A stretch of DNA of 64,000 bases from Sphaerimonospora cavernae. GTDB taxonomy: Bacteria > Actinomycetota > Actinomycetes > Streptosporangiales > Streptosporangiaceae. The stretch is taken from positions 186,001 through 250,000 of the forward strand of contig NZ_JBHMQT010000006.1 in the NCBI RefSeq assembly GCF_042435035.1, in the 5' to 3' direction. Below the pieces are notes generated by a model. That model ran no database searches. It was not told the origin of the DNA and worked only from the letters and a program-made list of their open reading frames with translations. Shown here one piece after another: positions 35,910 to 44,832 of the stretch. The position numbers were made by a program, and so were the translations under genes. Every line of letters starts with the position of its first letter. Position 1 is the stretch's first letter.

Positions 35910-36913
35910 GAGGCGGCGCTCCTGGGGTTCCAGCGCTTCTGCGCCTTCTCGCCGAGTACGTTGAACGCGAAGACGGTCAGGAACAGGAAGGCTCCGGGCA
36001 CCAGCACCATGGACGGGTGCTTCTGGAGGACCCCGCCCTGCGCTTCGGCGATCATGTTCCCCCAGGTGGGCTCGGGCGGCCGGACGCCGAGGCCGAGGAA
36101 GCTCAGCGACGCCTCCGCGACGATGAGACCCGAGATGACCACGACCGCCATCGACAGCAGCGGCGGCAACACGTTCGGCACCAGTTCTCTGGCCATGATC
36201 CGTAGGCGACCGGCTCCCATGGCCTCCGCCGCGAACACGAACTCGCGTTGCCGGAAGGAAATGGTGTTGGCACGGGCGAGGCGGATCATGCTCGGCACGG
36301 TGAGCAGCGACAGGACCAGCACCATGTTCCGGATGCTGGGTTCCAGCAGGGTGGACAGCGCGATGAGCAGGATCAGCGGGGGTACGGCCAGAAGCGCGTT
36401 CGTGAGCACACCGATGACGCTTTCCACCCCCCGTCGGTAGTAGCCCGCGATCACTCCGATCGCGCCTCCGAGAACCGTGCCGATGGTGACCGCGAGCAGG
36501 GACACGGCCAGTGAGGTGCGGGCGCCGTACAGGCACCGGGCGAGCATGTCGAGACCGGCGCCGTTGGTGCCCAACGGATGGTCGTAGTAGCGCAACGGCT
36601 CCAGGTAGACCGGCTCCAGGAGCGTGGCGGCCACGTCCCGGTGCTCTTTCAGCGGAAGGGCCGGCGCCAGCACCGCGGCGACGATCAGTACGGACAGCCA
36701 GGCCAGGCAGACCCAGGGCAGGAGGTCCACCCGCTGCCGCCGTAGTCCCCAGACCAGCCGTGACACACCGGAGAAGGCAGTCACCACCCCCGCGAGCGCC
36801 AGGAGCACGCGGACGGCCACGATGAGCGGGGCGACAAGCCCGAGGGCGAGCAGGAATACGCCGACGGCCGTCAGCCCGGCCCCGAGGCTGATCAGCCGGC
36901 GCCGGGGGATCAT
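35906..36913 (-). CDS. Oligopeptide ABC transporter permease (OppC/DppC type)
   Basis: About 335 residues with several membrane helices. The binding-protein-dependent transport motif EAMGAGRLRIMARELVPNVLP (EAA loop) contacts the ATPases, and SFLGLGVRPPEPTWGNMIAE is the usual OppC C-terminal signature. I prefer the ATG at 36913, which has GGGAGA 8 nt upstream, over in-frame starts at 36934 and 36958 that would overlap the previous gene. Two extra N-terminal helices precede the domain. Confidence 0.92.
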   Translation of the reverse strand: MIPRRRLISLGAGLTAVGVFLLALGLVAPLIVAVRVLLALAGVVTAFSGVSRLVWGLRRQRVDLLPWVCLAWLSVLIVAAVLAPALPLKEHRDVAATLLEPVYLEPLRYYDHPLGTNGAGLDMLARCLYGARTSLAVSLLAVTIGTVLGGAIGVIAGYYRRGVESVIGVLTNALLAVPPLILLIALSTLLEPSIRNMVLVLSLLTVPSMIRLARANTISFRQREFVFAAEAMGAGRLRIMARELVPNVLPPLLSMAVVVISGLIVAEASLSFLGLGVRPPEPTWGNMIAEAQGGVLQKHPSMVLVPGAFLFLTVFAFNVLGEKAQKRWNPRSAAS

Positions 36914-36926
36914 GGTGGTGGTCTCC

Positions 36927-37880
36927 CTAGGCATGAACACGACGCGTCCTCGGGTCAAGGAATCCGTAGGCGAGGTCGATACCGATGTTGACGAGCACGT
37001 ACGCCGCGGCGATGAGCAAGGTGGCCCCCTGCACCATGGGGAAGTCGCCCTGGTTGGCCGCGTTGACCACGAGTGACCCCATGCCCGGAAGGGCGAACAG
37101 GTTTTCGACGATGACGGTGCTGCCGATGAGGCTGCCGAAGCTCAGGCCGAGCAGCGTGAGCAACGAGAACGACGACGGCCGCAGTGCGTCGCCGACGAGG
37201 ACACGCCACCGCGGCATGCCCCTCGCCCGCGCGGCGAGCACGAAGTCTTCGCGCAGGGTGACGACGAGGTCGCCGCGGAGGATGCGGGTGAACACCGCCG
37301 CCTCCGACAGCGCGATGACGACCGCCGGGAGCAGGGCGTGGTGCAGGTTGCCGGTGATGCTTTCCGAGATCCTGACCCACTGGCCTCGGGGGAACCACCC
37401 GAGGCCGTTGACCAGCACCATGATGAGCAGGAGACCGGACAGGAAGGACGGGACGGACAGGACGGCGAACGTCGAGGCGCCGATGGCCCGGTCGACGAGG
37501 CCGCCCTCGCGCGCCGCGGACCACATGGCCAGCGGGATGGCCAACGCCATCGCCAGCAGCAGTCCCAGGATCGCGAGTTCGGCGCTGACGGGAAGGGCCG
37601 CGAGCACCCGGTCGATCACGGCCGACCTCGGCGGCACTATGGAGTGACCCAGATCGCCGGTGAGCGCTCCTCCCAGCCAATCCAGGTAGCGGCTGAGGAT
37701 CGGCTGGTCGAGGCCGAGTTCGGTACGGAGCGCGGCGTAGTCCTCCGGTGGGTGCCCCTCGCCGAGGATGGCGACGGCGGGATCGCCGGGGATCAGAGAG
37801 ACGAGGAGGAAGACTCCGAAGCTGACCAGGGCGAGCACGACGACCAGCTCGCCCAAGCGGAGCAGAAGCTTGCGAGTCAC
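36927..37880 (-). CDS. Oligopeptide ABC transporter permease (OppB/DppB type)
   Basis: 317 residues with six helices. LRLGELVVVLALVSFGVFLLVSLIPGDPA is the OppB N-terminus and ARARGMPRWRVLVGDALRPS is the EAA loop; the end is IGIDLAYGFLDPRTR. GTG start with AAGGAG upstream. It is the first gene of the five-gene operon permease-permease-ATPase-ATPase-amidase. Confidence 0.93.
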   Translation of the reverse strand: MTRKLLLRLGELVVVLALVSFGVFLLVSLIPGDPAVAILGEGHPPEDYAALRTELGLDQPILSRYLDWLGGALTGDLGHSIVPPRSAVIDRVLAALPVSAELAILGLLLAMALAIPLAMWSAAREGGLVDRAIGASTFAVLSVPSFLSGLLLIMVLVNGLGWFPRGQWVRISESITGNLHHALLPAVVIALSEAAVFTRILRGDLVVTLREDFVLAARARGMPRWRVLVGDALRPSSFSLLTLLGLSFGSLIGSTVIVENLFALPGMGSLVVNAANQGDFPMVQGATLLIAAAYVLVNIGIDLAYGFLDPRTRRVHA

Positions 37881-38040
37881 CGGGCTCCTTGGGGTGTTCG
37901 CTGTGGATGCCTCAGATGTGCGGCCGGTTGAACGCGCAGGCTAGGGCCCGTGAGCGGCGTCACATGCCCGTTGTCCCGCTCATCGGGATCAACGGGCGGT
38001 GTCCCCTCCAGAGACGTGAGAACGGTGGGCGCGCCGCTTC

Positions 38041-38730
38041 TCAGTCGTCGCTCACGGTGACGCCCAGGAGGTGGGCGAACGCCGGGGCGAGCTCCATCAG
38101 TTGGAGGCCGCTGATGGTCGCGCCGCGCATGGCGTCGTACCCGTCCGCGATGCCCAGCGCGGTGGCGCCGCGCAGATCGACCTCGGTCATCCGCGCCTTG
38201 TCGAACCGCACCCTTTCCAGGCTGGAGCCGGGGAAGGTGACGCCGTTCAGCGTGGCACCGGCGAAGTCCACGTCGCGCAGCGTGCAGTCCACGAACGACA
38301 CCTCACGCAACGCCGCGACGCGGAGGTTGACCGAGTCGAGTTTGCACCGGTGGAACACCACGCCACGCATCCGGCAGTCCGGCATCGCCGTACCGGCGAG
38401 CACGCTCGCGATGATCTCGGCGTCCGCCAAGGAGGTCTCGGTGAGGTCGCCGCCCACCCACCGCACGGTGTTCAGCCACACGTCGCTGAACCGGGCGCGC
38501 CGGTAGCGCCCGCCGGTGAACGTCACCGACGTGAACGCCGACTCCATGAAACGGGCGTCGCGGGCGTCCTCCTCCTCGAACTCCTGCCCGTCGAACAGGA
38601 CCGTGTCGTAGTCACCACTCTGGGTCAGCCGACCGCTGAACGGCTCGAGGTACCTCGCGTACGGCAGCGCGGCCAGTTCACGAGGCTCCGGGTAGGCGTG
38701 TTCACGGTGCTGTCCACGGGGCTTCGGCAT
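38041..38730 (-). CDS. Pentapeptide-repeat protein
   Basis: 229 residues. From about residue 60 the sequence follows the A(D/N)LXX five-residue rhythm (for example RDVDFAGATLNGVTF), giving a right-handed quadrilateral beta helix. The N-terminus (EFEEEDARDARFMESAF) starts the repeats. Some family members mimic DNA and bind gyrase; most have no known role. It stands alone with 66 bp to the aminotransferase gene upstream. Confidence 0.88.
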   Translation of the reverse strand: MPKPRGQHREHAYPEPRELAALPYARYLEPFSGRLTQSGDYDTVLFDGQEFEEEDARDARFMESAFTSVTFTGGRYRRARFSDVWLNTVRWVGGDLTETSLADAEIIASVLAGTAMPDCRMRGVVFHRCKLDSVNLRVAALREVSFVDCTLRDVDFAGATLNGVTFPGSSLERVRFDKARMTEVDLRGATALGIADGYDAMRGATISGLQLMELAPAFAHLLGVTVSDD

Positions 38731-38796
38731 CGCTCCAACCTATAAGGGGCGGCCGACAACTCATCGTCGGGCGGTGTTCGCCGGAGCAGGGCCGGC

Positions 38797-40137
38797 TCAG
38801 CGAGCGGCGATCTCCCGTAGGGCCTCGATGAGGCGGTCGACGTGCTCCGCTGTGGAGCCGATGCCGATCGACGCCCGGATCGCCCCGGTCGCGCCGTCTG
38901 CGCATCCGCCGTCCGCACCGCCTTTCCCGGCGGTATCGCCCGAGGCCGAGAGGAGATGCCGGACGAACGGGTGGGCGCAGAACTTGCCGTCCCTGACGCC
39001 GATGCCGTGCTCGGCCGCCAGCGTCTCCGCGACCTCGCGGGCGTCCCGGCCGGTCACGGTGAACGACACGATGCCGACACGCGGGTGGTCGGGGCCCCAC
39101 AGCGACAGCTCACGTACGCCCTCGATCGTGGCGAGTCCGGCGCGCAGGCGGGCGAGCAGCCGCTTCTCCTCCCGGATGAGCCGCTTCCAGCCGGTGGCGT
39201 TCAGCGCGTCGCAGGCGGCGGCCAGCGCGACCGCGCCCAGCACGTTTGGGGTGCCCGCCTCGTGCCTGGCCTCGGGGTCGTCGCTCCACTCGAGAACCTC
39301 GGGGGCGTCGCCGACGGTGCGCACCGCGCCCCCGCCCCGCAGGTACGGCTCGGCCCGCGCGAGCCAGTCCGGCCGGCCGATCAGCGCCCCGGCCCCGAAC
39401 GGGGCGTAGAGCTTGTGCCCGGAGAACGCGACGTAGTCGAGGTCGAGCGCGGTCAGGTTGAGCCGCCGGTGCGGGACGAGCTGGGCGGCGTCGACGGCGA
39501 TGCGGGCGCCGTACCGGTGGGCGATGTGGGCCAGGCCCGCGATGGGCCACAGTTCGCCGGTGACGTTGGAGGCGGCGGTGACGACCAGCAGCGCCGGACC
39601 CTCGATCGACGCGAGCGCCTCGTCGGCCGCCCGGACCGCCTCGCCGGGAAACGCCGGCGGCGCGAGCCGTACGGCACGCGACCAGGGCAGCAGGGAGGCG
39701 TGGTGCTCGGAGTCGAACACCACGACCGTGGTGCCCTCGGGCAGGCAGCGGGCCAGCAGGTTCATCGCGTCGGTCGTGTTGCGCGTGAAGATCAGCGCGT
39801 CGTCGGGCCGGGCGCCGACGAAGGCCCGCACGCTGTGCCTGGCCTGCTCGTACCGCGCCGTCGTGAGCTGCGAGGCGTACCCGGCCCCCCGGTGGACGCT
39901 CGAGTAGGCCGGGAGCGCGGCGGCGACGGCGGCGCTCACCGGCTCGAGACAGGGCGCGCTGGCCGCGTAGTCCAGATTGGCGTACGGCACGAGCCTGCCG
40001 CCCTTGACGGGCACCCGCAGGTCGGCGCCCAGCACGGCCGGGATCTCACGGGAGCCGGCGGAAACGGAGACGGCGGCGCAATCACCGGCAGTGTGGTCAC
40101 CGGCAGTGGGGGTGAGGATGCTGAGAACAGCGGACAA
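38797..40137 (-). CDS. Class V aminotransferase (cysteine-desulfurase-like PLP enzyme)
   Basis: About 446 residues. LDYAASAPCLEPV at the N-terminus, RNTTDAMNLLA, and the PLP-lysine site DYVAFSGHKLYAPFGAG place it with the SufS/IscS-like class V fold. I choose a TTG at 40137 as start because AAGGAGG lies 7 nt upstream, whereas the frame open to 40329 has no good site. It lacks Fe-S or thiamine neighbours, so it may be a lyase or desulfurase for another substrate. A low-complexity insert (SGDTAGKGGADGGCADG) lies near the C-terminus. Confidence 0.86.
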   Translation of the reverse strand: MSAVLSILTPTAGDHTAGDCAAVSVSAGSREIPAVLGADLRVPVKGGRLVPYANLDYAASAPCLEPVSAAVAAALPAYSSVHRGAGYASQLTTARYEQARHSVRAFVGARPDDALIFTRNTTDAMNLLARCLPEGTTVVVFDSEHHASLLPWSRAVRLAPPAFPGEAVRAADEALASIEGPALLVVTAASNVTGELWPIAGLAHIAHRYGARIAVDAAQLVPHRRLNLTALDLDYVAFSGHKLYAPFGAGALIGRPDWLARAEPYLRGGGAVRTVGDAPEVLEWSDDPEARHEAGTPNVLGAVALAAACDALNATGWKRLIREEKRLLARLRAGLATIEGVRELSLWGPDHPRVGIVSFTVTGRDAREVAETLAAEHGIGVRDGKFCAHPFVRHLLSASGDTAGKGGADGGCADGATGAIRASIGIGSTAEHVDRLIEALREIAAR

Positions 40138-40560
40138 CGCCAGGCCTCCTTGGAGTCGAGGACCCCGACCACGGCGTCGTACGGCGGAGCCCGCGCTTGT
40201 CCGGCACACCTCGTGCCGAACCCGGTCCTCACCCGGGGCACCCCGCCGCGGACGCGAGGGTTGCCGGCCAGCGAGCCGGGGCTTGGCGCTGACACTCATG
40301 ACCTGATCCGCACTATAACCCACCGTCACCTATCGCCACCAAGCCCCCCTCCTCCCCCCCAGCCCAGCCCACCCCCCACCCCCCCCGCCGTGATCTTGCG
40401 AATACTCGCAGGGTGGGCCTCCGACCTGGCCGTCTTCACTGCGTGATCTTGTAGAAGCTCGCAGGGATGACCTCCCACCTGCGCTTTCGTTCTTCGTGAT
40501 CTTGCGCGTGAGAGAGACGTGGATACGTTGATGGTCCAGGGATAGGAGGTGCCCGGTTGG
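40138..40560. other. Divergent intergenic region with homopolymer C tracts and 53-bp repeats
   Basis: I see no gene in these 423 bp between the aminotransferase and the P450. The middle (about 40345-40387) is almost pure C on the plus strand. It is followed by the 53-bp repeat array described separately. GGAGG at 40545-40549 serves the P450. Confidence 0.5.
40389..40512. repeat. Tandem 53-bp intergenic repeat, two copies plus a partial third
   Basis: Copies begin at 40389, 40442 and 40495, exactly 53 bp apart, each opening CGTGATCTTG. Copies one and two also share CTCGCAGGG, CCTCC and ACCTG at the same offsets; elsewhere they differ. The third copy is cut after about 18 bp. Similar GATCTTG and GTCGCAGGTGA words recur near 53929-54030, suggesting a dispersed intergenic element. 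Confidence 0.75.
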
Positions 40561-41778
40561 ATGCGTATGGTGTGCATTGTGAAGTTTGATCCCTGGAATC
40601 CCGAGTTCATCGCTCACCCGTACGACGCCTATCGTCACCTGCGCGAGAACGACCCCGTCGGCTTCTTCGAGCCGACCGGACAGTGGCTGATCGCCCGCCA
40701 TGCCGACGTGAACGCACTGCTGCGCGACCGGCGGCTGGGCCGGTCCTATCTCCACATGGCCACCCATGAGGAGTTCGGCAGGCAGCCCGAGCCGGAGTTC
40801 CAGGAGCCGTTCTGGCGGGTCATCCGCGCCGGGATGCTGGATGTCGAGCCGCCGGTCCACACCCGGCTGCGCCGCCTGGTGTCCAAGGCCTTCACCCCTC
40901 GGATGGTCGAGTCGCTCCGCCCCCGCGTACGGAAGATCGCGATGGAGTTGACCGAGGGACTGGTCGAGCGAGGCGGCGGCGACCTGCTGGCCGAGGTGGC
41001 CGAACCGCTGCCGGTGACCGTGATCGCCGAGATGCTCGGTGTGCCGGAGGCCGACCGGCACCTGCTGCGGCCGTGGTCGGCGGACATCTGCGGGATGTAC
41101 GAGCTCAGCCCCTCGCTGGAGGCACAGCACACGGCGGTGCGGGCGGCCCAGGAGTTCGCCGAATACCTGCGTGACCTCGCCCGGATACGCCGGGACCGGC
41201 CGGGCGACGACATGATCTCCGCGCTGGCCCAGGTCGTGGACGACGGGGACCGGCTCACCGAGGACGAGCTGGTCGGCACCTGTGTGCTGCTGCTCAACGC
41301 CGGGCACGAGGCGACGGTCAACGCGACCGGCAGCGGGTGGTGGGCGCTGTTCCGTAACCCGGGTGAACTGGAGCGCCTGCGTGCCGACCCCGGTCTGATG
41401 CCGACCGCCGTCGAGGAGTTGCTGCGCTGGGACACCCCGGCGCAGATGTTCGAGCGGTGGGTGCTGGAGGACATCGAGGTCGGCGGGGTGACGATCCCTC
41501 GCGGGGTCGAGGTGGCGCTGCTGTTCGGCTCGGCCAACCGGGACCCGGAGGTCTTCGCCGACCCCGATCGCCTCGACATCGGCCGGGTCGACAATCCGCA
41601 CATCTCGTTCGGAGCCGGCATTCACTTCTGTCTCGGCGCGCCGCTCGCGCGGATCGAGATGGCGGAGTCGTTCGGTGCCCTCCTGCGGCTGGCTCCCGGG
41701 CTGGCGCTCGCCGAGGAGCCCGCCTGGAAGCCCAACTACATCATCCGTGGTCTGGAGTCGCTCAAGGTCACCGTTTGA
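40561..41778 (+). CDS. Cytochrome P450
   Basis: 405 residues, the usual length of a soluble bacterial P450. The I-helix motif is LNAGHEATVNATG, the K-helix ExxR is in EELLRWD, and the haem loop FGAGIHFCLGAPLARIE carries the proximal ligand Cys357. The ATG at 40561 lies 11 nt from GGAGG; in-frame GTG/ATG codons at 40549 and 40567 are alternatives. No ferredoxin is adjacent. Substrate unknown. Its 3' end overlaps the convergent methyltransferase gene by 11 nt. Confidence 0.95.
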   Translation: MRMVCIVKFDPWNPEFIAHPYDAYRHLRENDPVGFFEPTGQWLIARHADVNALLRDRRLGRSYLHMATHEEFGRQPEPEFQEPFWRVIRAGMLDVEPPVHTRLRRLVSKAFTPRMVESLRPRVRKIAMELTEGLVERGGGDLLAEVAEPLPVTVIAEMLGVPEADRHLLRPWSADICGMYELSPSLEAQHTAVRAAQEFAEYLRDLARIRRDRPGDDMISALAQVVDDGDRLTEDELVGTCVLLLNAGHEATVNATGSGWWALFRNPGELERLRADPGLMPTAVEELLRWDTPAQMFERWVLEDIEVGGVTIPRGVEVALLFGSANRDPEVFADPDRLDIGRVDNPHISFGAGIHFCLGAPLARIEMAESFGALLRLAPGLALAEEPAWKPNYIIRGLESLKVTV

Positions 41779-42754
41779 TCTGGCTCAGCCAGCCGAAGCG
41801 GCCGAGGCCCGTGCGGTCGATCAGCTCGGCCTCCTCGGCCGCCCGGCCGAGCGCCCGTACGTAGCCGAGCGGATCGGCGGAGGCGAGCTCGATCGGCGGT
41901 CGGGCACCGGTGACCCCGAGATCGCGCAGCGCGGCCCGCTGGGTGGTCAGCGTCGTGGCAGTGGCGCCGGCCCGCTCACCCGCCGCCGCGCACGCGTCCA
42001 GCGCGACGTGCGCGGTGATGTCGCACGACCCGTCCGGTACGGCCGGCACCACCGAGCCGTCCCGGTAGGCCGTGATGCTGCCGAGGGGGGGACGGGCGCC
42101 GGCGTGGTGGGCGTAGTCGACGGCGACGGCCGTACCGCGCCCGAGCCGTACGATCACCGAGGCCCAGGCCTCGTCGCGTGGGCGGCCGATCTCCGCACGC
42201 AGCCCGTCGACATCGTCCAGATCGTTCAGCGGCCACCAGCGTTCCAGCCAGGCGAGATCCTCGGGGGCCGGAGGCGGGCCGAGGCGTTCGGCGCCGGTCT
42301 CGGGATCGACCAGCACGAGGCGCGGGCCCGACGGGGTCTGCTCGACGATGTCCACCGGGACGTTGTCCAGCCACTCGTTGGCGACGGCCAGCCCTTCGAT
42401 GCGGTCGGGTACGGCATCGGCCCAGGAGATCCGTGCGTCCAGGTCCGCGGGTCGCGAGGAGAGGTCGACGGCGGTGATCCGCAGTCGCTCGGCCAGACTC
42501 GGAGGCGCGGACGCCAGGATGCGGGCGGGCAGCAGGCCGTCACCGCTGCCGACGTCGACGAGATCGAGCACGTCGGGACGGCCGAGGTCCGCGTCGACCC
42601 GGTCGATCAGACGGAGCAGGGCCCCGGCGAAGGCCGCGGACACGTGCACGGAGGTCCGGAAATGCCGACCGGGCCGTTCCCTCAGATAGAAGCCCTCGTC
42701 ACCGTAGAGCGCGCGCCGCGTGGCCGCGCGCCAGGTCAACCACACACGCCTCAC
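41768..42754 (-). CDS. MidA/NDUFAF7-like (DUF185) SAM-dependent methyltransferase
   Basis: 328 residues. DLVDVGSGDGLLPARIL is the SAM-binding motif I, and GLAVANEWLDNVPVDIVE matches the N-E-x-x-D-x-x-P segment typical of the MidA family. The eukaryotic relative methylates an arginine of complex I subunit NDUFS2, homologous to NuoD. A solitary nuoD lies 12 kb away, so a link is tempting but unproven. GTG start. Confidence 0.85.
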   Translation of the reverse strand: MRRVWLTWRAATRRALYGDEGFYLRERPGRHFRTSVHVSAAFAGALLRLIDRVDADLGRPDVLDLVDVGSGDGLLPARILASAPPSLAERLRITAVDLSSRPADLDARISWADAVPDRIEGLAVANEWLDNVPVDIVEQTPSGPRLVLVDPETGAERLGPPPAPEDLAWLERWWPLNDLDDVDGLRAEIGRPRDEAWASVIVRLGRGTAVAVDYAHHAGARPPLGSITAYRDGSVVPAVPDGSCDITAHVALDACAAAGERAGATATTLTTQRAALRDLGVTGARPPIELASADPLGYVRALGRAAEEAELIDRTGLGRFGWLSQIKR

Positions 42755-42903
42755 GTTACCCAGCGCGCCGAAGATGGCGAAAAGTAATCACCTTCGTACT
42801 CGTGGCTCAACATGCCGCAGGGGGAAGTGGGACAAAATCTAACCATAGGGCAGGGCCGGGCAGGCCCGCCCGGCGACGCTACCCTGAGCCGTGGGGAGGC
42901 CTC

Positions 42904-43794
42904 ATGGACACTAGCGACCGCCCTGCGCGGCTTGCCGTGGGAGTGCTCGGCGCGGGACGGGTGGGTTCGGTGCTGGGCGCCGCGCTCCGGCTCGCCGGAC
43001 ACCGGGTGGTGGCCGCGAGCGGAGTTTCCGACATGTCCCGGCGGCAGGCGGCGGACCGGCTCGGCGTGGGGTTGAGCAGGCCCGAGGAGGTGATCCGGCA
43101 GGCCGAGCTCGTACTGCTGACCGTGCCGGACGACGTGCTCCCAGAGCTGGTCGCCGGCCTCGCCGCCACCGGTGCGGACCTGCGCGGCAAGCTGCTCGTC
43201 CACGCCAGCGGCGCGTACGGCCTGGCCGTGCTGGACCCGGCGGCCGAGATGGGCGCGGTGCCGCTGGCACTGCATCCGGTGATGACGTTCACCGGCCGCG
43301 ATGACGATCTCACCAAGCTCAACGGGTGCTCCTTCGGGGTGACCGCACCGCTGATGCTGCGTCCGGTGGCCGAGGCGCTCGTGATCGAGATGGGCGGTGA
43401 GCCCGTCTGGATCGCGGAGCAGGATCGTGCCCTCTATCACGCCGCCCTGGCCGGTGCCGCGAACCACATGATCACGCTGATCGCGGAGTCGCAGGAACTG
43501 CTCTCGAAGATCGGCGTCGAGCATCCGGGGAGGATGCTCGGCCCGCTGCTCGGCGCCGCGCTGGACAACGTGCTGCGCCTGGGCATCGGCGGGCTGACCG
43601 GGCCGGTGGTGCGTGGCGACGCCGGCACGGTCCGCAAGCACGTCGACGCGCTCATCCTGGCCGCCCCCGAGGCCGCTGACGCCTATGTGGCCCTCGCTAG
43701 GCTCACCGCGGACCGGGCGCTGGCCGCCGGGCTGCTGAAGCCCGAGGCGGCCGAGCGCCTCCTGGACGCGCTGGGAGGAAACATATGGACCTGA
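42904..43794 (+). CDS. Rossmann-like DUF2520 dehydrogenase-type protein
   Basis: 296 residues. GVLGAGRVGSVLGAAL is an NAD(P) fingerprint, ADLRGKLLVHASGAYGLAVL and HPVMTFTG are the DUF2520 signatures, and the C-terminal helical domain resembles 6-phosphogluconate-dehydrogenase-like dimerisation domains. The ATG at 42904 has GGGGAGG upstream. It overlaps panC by 10 nt, its usual partner in actinobacteria, so a role in pantothenate metabolism (for example as a ketopantoate-reductase-like enzyme) is plausible but not demonstrated. Confidence 0.88.
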   Translation: MDTSDRPARLAVGVLGAGRVGSVLGAALRLAGHRVVAASGVSDMSRRQAADRLGVGLSRPEEVIRQAELVLLTVPDDVLPELVAGLAATGADLRGKLLVHASGAYGLAVLDPAAEMGAVPLALHPVMTFTGRDDDLTKLNGCSFGVTAPLMLRPVAEALVIEMGGEPVWIAEQDRALYHAALAGAANHMITLIAESQELLSKIGVEHPGRMLGPLLGAALDNVLRLGIGGLTGPVVRGDAGTVRKHVDALILAAPEAADAYVALARLTADRALAAGLLKPEAAERLLDALGGNIWT

Positions 43795-44729
43795 CCGTGG
43801 CGGGCGACCGGACGGAACTCGCCAAGGCGCTGGAGGCACTCGCCGGCGGCCACGGTGAGGGCCGAACCGGAGGCCGAACCGAGGGCCGCGGTGCGGGCAG
43901 GGTCGCCCTGGTCCCCACAATGGGGGCGCTGCACGAGGGCCATCGGTCGCTGATCCGGCTGGCGCACGAGCACGCCGATCACGTGGTGGTGAGTGTGTTC
44001 GTCAATCCCCTCCAGTTCGCCCCAGGTGAGGATTTTTCCCGGTATCCCCGGACATTCGAGGCGGACCTGGCGGCATGCGCGGAGGAGAACGTCTCGGTGG
44101 TCTTCGCACCGGCGGCCGGCGACCTCTACCTCCCGGACCGCCAGGTCGGGGTGTCGTCCGGCCACATGGGCACGATCGTCGAGGGCGCCCACCGGCCGGG
44201 CCACTTCGACGGCATGCTGACCGTCGTGCTCAAGCTGTTCAACCTGGTCAGGCCGGACGTGGCGGTCTTCGGGCAGAAGGACGCCCAGCAGCTCGCGCTC
44301 ATCCGCCGCATGGTCGCCGACCTCGATGTGCCCGTCTCCGTCGTCGCCGGGCCGACCCTGCGCGAGCCCGACGGCCTCGCACTGTCCAGTCGCAACCGCT
44401 ATCTCTCCCCCGAGGACCGGACCACCGCCCTCGCCCTGTCGCGTGCGCTCCAGGAGGGCGCACGGTGCGGCACGCCGAAGGAGATCCTCCGCGCGGCCCG
44501 TGCCGTACTGGACCGTGCCGTACAGGACCGTGCCGTACAGGACCGTGCCGTGCCGGATGGGGCGACCCGGGCGCGGCCGCCCCTCGTGCTCGACTATCTG
44601 GTGCTGGCCGATCCCGCCACGTTCGCCGAGGTCGGCGATGACCACCGAGGTGAGGCCGTGCTCGCGGTGGCCGCCCGGGTCGGCACCACCCGCCTGATCG
44701 ACAACGTGGTCGTACGGCTTCCCGACTGA
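43785..44729 (+). CDS. panC: Pantothenate synthetase
   Basis: 314 residues with the nucleotidyl-transferase HIGH-type motif in TMGALHEGHRSLI, VSVFVNPLQFAPGEDFSRYPRT, VFGQKDAQQLALIRRM and LSSRNRYLSPE. It condenses pantoate and beta-alanine using ATP. It carries a Gly/Arg-rich insert before the HIGH motif and a DRAVQ repeat insert near residue 245 from tandem 15-nt units, making it about 30 residues longer than usual. panD is not adjacent; nadB-nadC follows. Confidence 0.96.
   Translation: MDLTVAGDRTELAKALEALAGGHGEGRTGGRTEGRGAGRVALVPTMGALHEGHRSLIRLAHEHADHVVVSVFVNPLQFAPGEDFSRYPRTFEADLAACAEENVSVVFAPAAGDLYLPDRQVGVSSGHMGTIVEGAHRPGHFDGMLTVVLKLFNLVRPDVAVFGQKDAQQLALIRRMVADLDVPVSVVAGPTLREPDGLALSSRNRYLSPEDRTTALALSRALQEGARCGTPKEILRAARAVLDRAVQDRAVQDRAVPDGATRARPPLVLDYLVLADPATFAEVGDDHRGEAVLAVAARVGTTRLIDNVVVRLPD
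44496..44555 (+). repeat. Four tandem 15-bp units within panC
   Basis: Four units related to GACCGTGCCGTACAG in direct succession, two of them identical, encode DRAVQ repeats in the C-terminal domain of PanC. Downstream, the gap 44725-44765 also has three direct copies of CTGATCG-type words. Confidence 0.85.
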
Positions 44730-44832
44730 TCGGGCACAGCTGATCGGGCACGGCTGATCGAAACGGGCGGGGCGGGGACGCATCACCACGACCGGGGCGT
44801 TATCGTCATAGTGACGAAAGGGGAACCCCCGC

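Noticed and set aside
38041..38730. Qnr-type quinolone-resistance protein
   Set aside because: Pentapeptide rhythm is clear, but nothing marks it as a gyrase-protecting member, and the family is broad.
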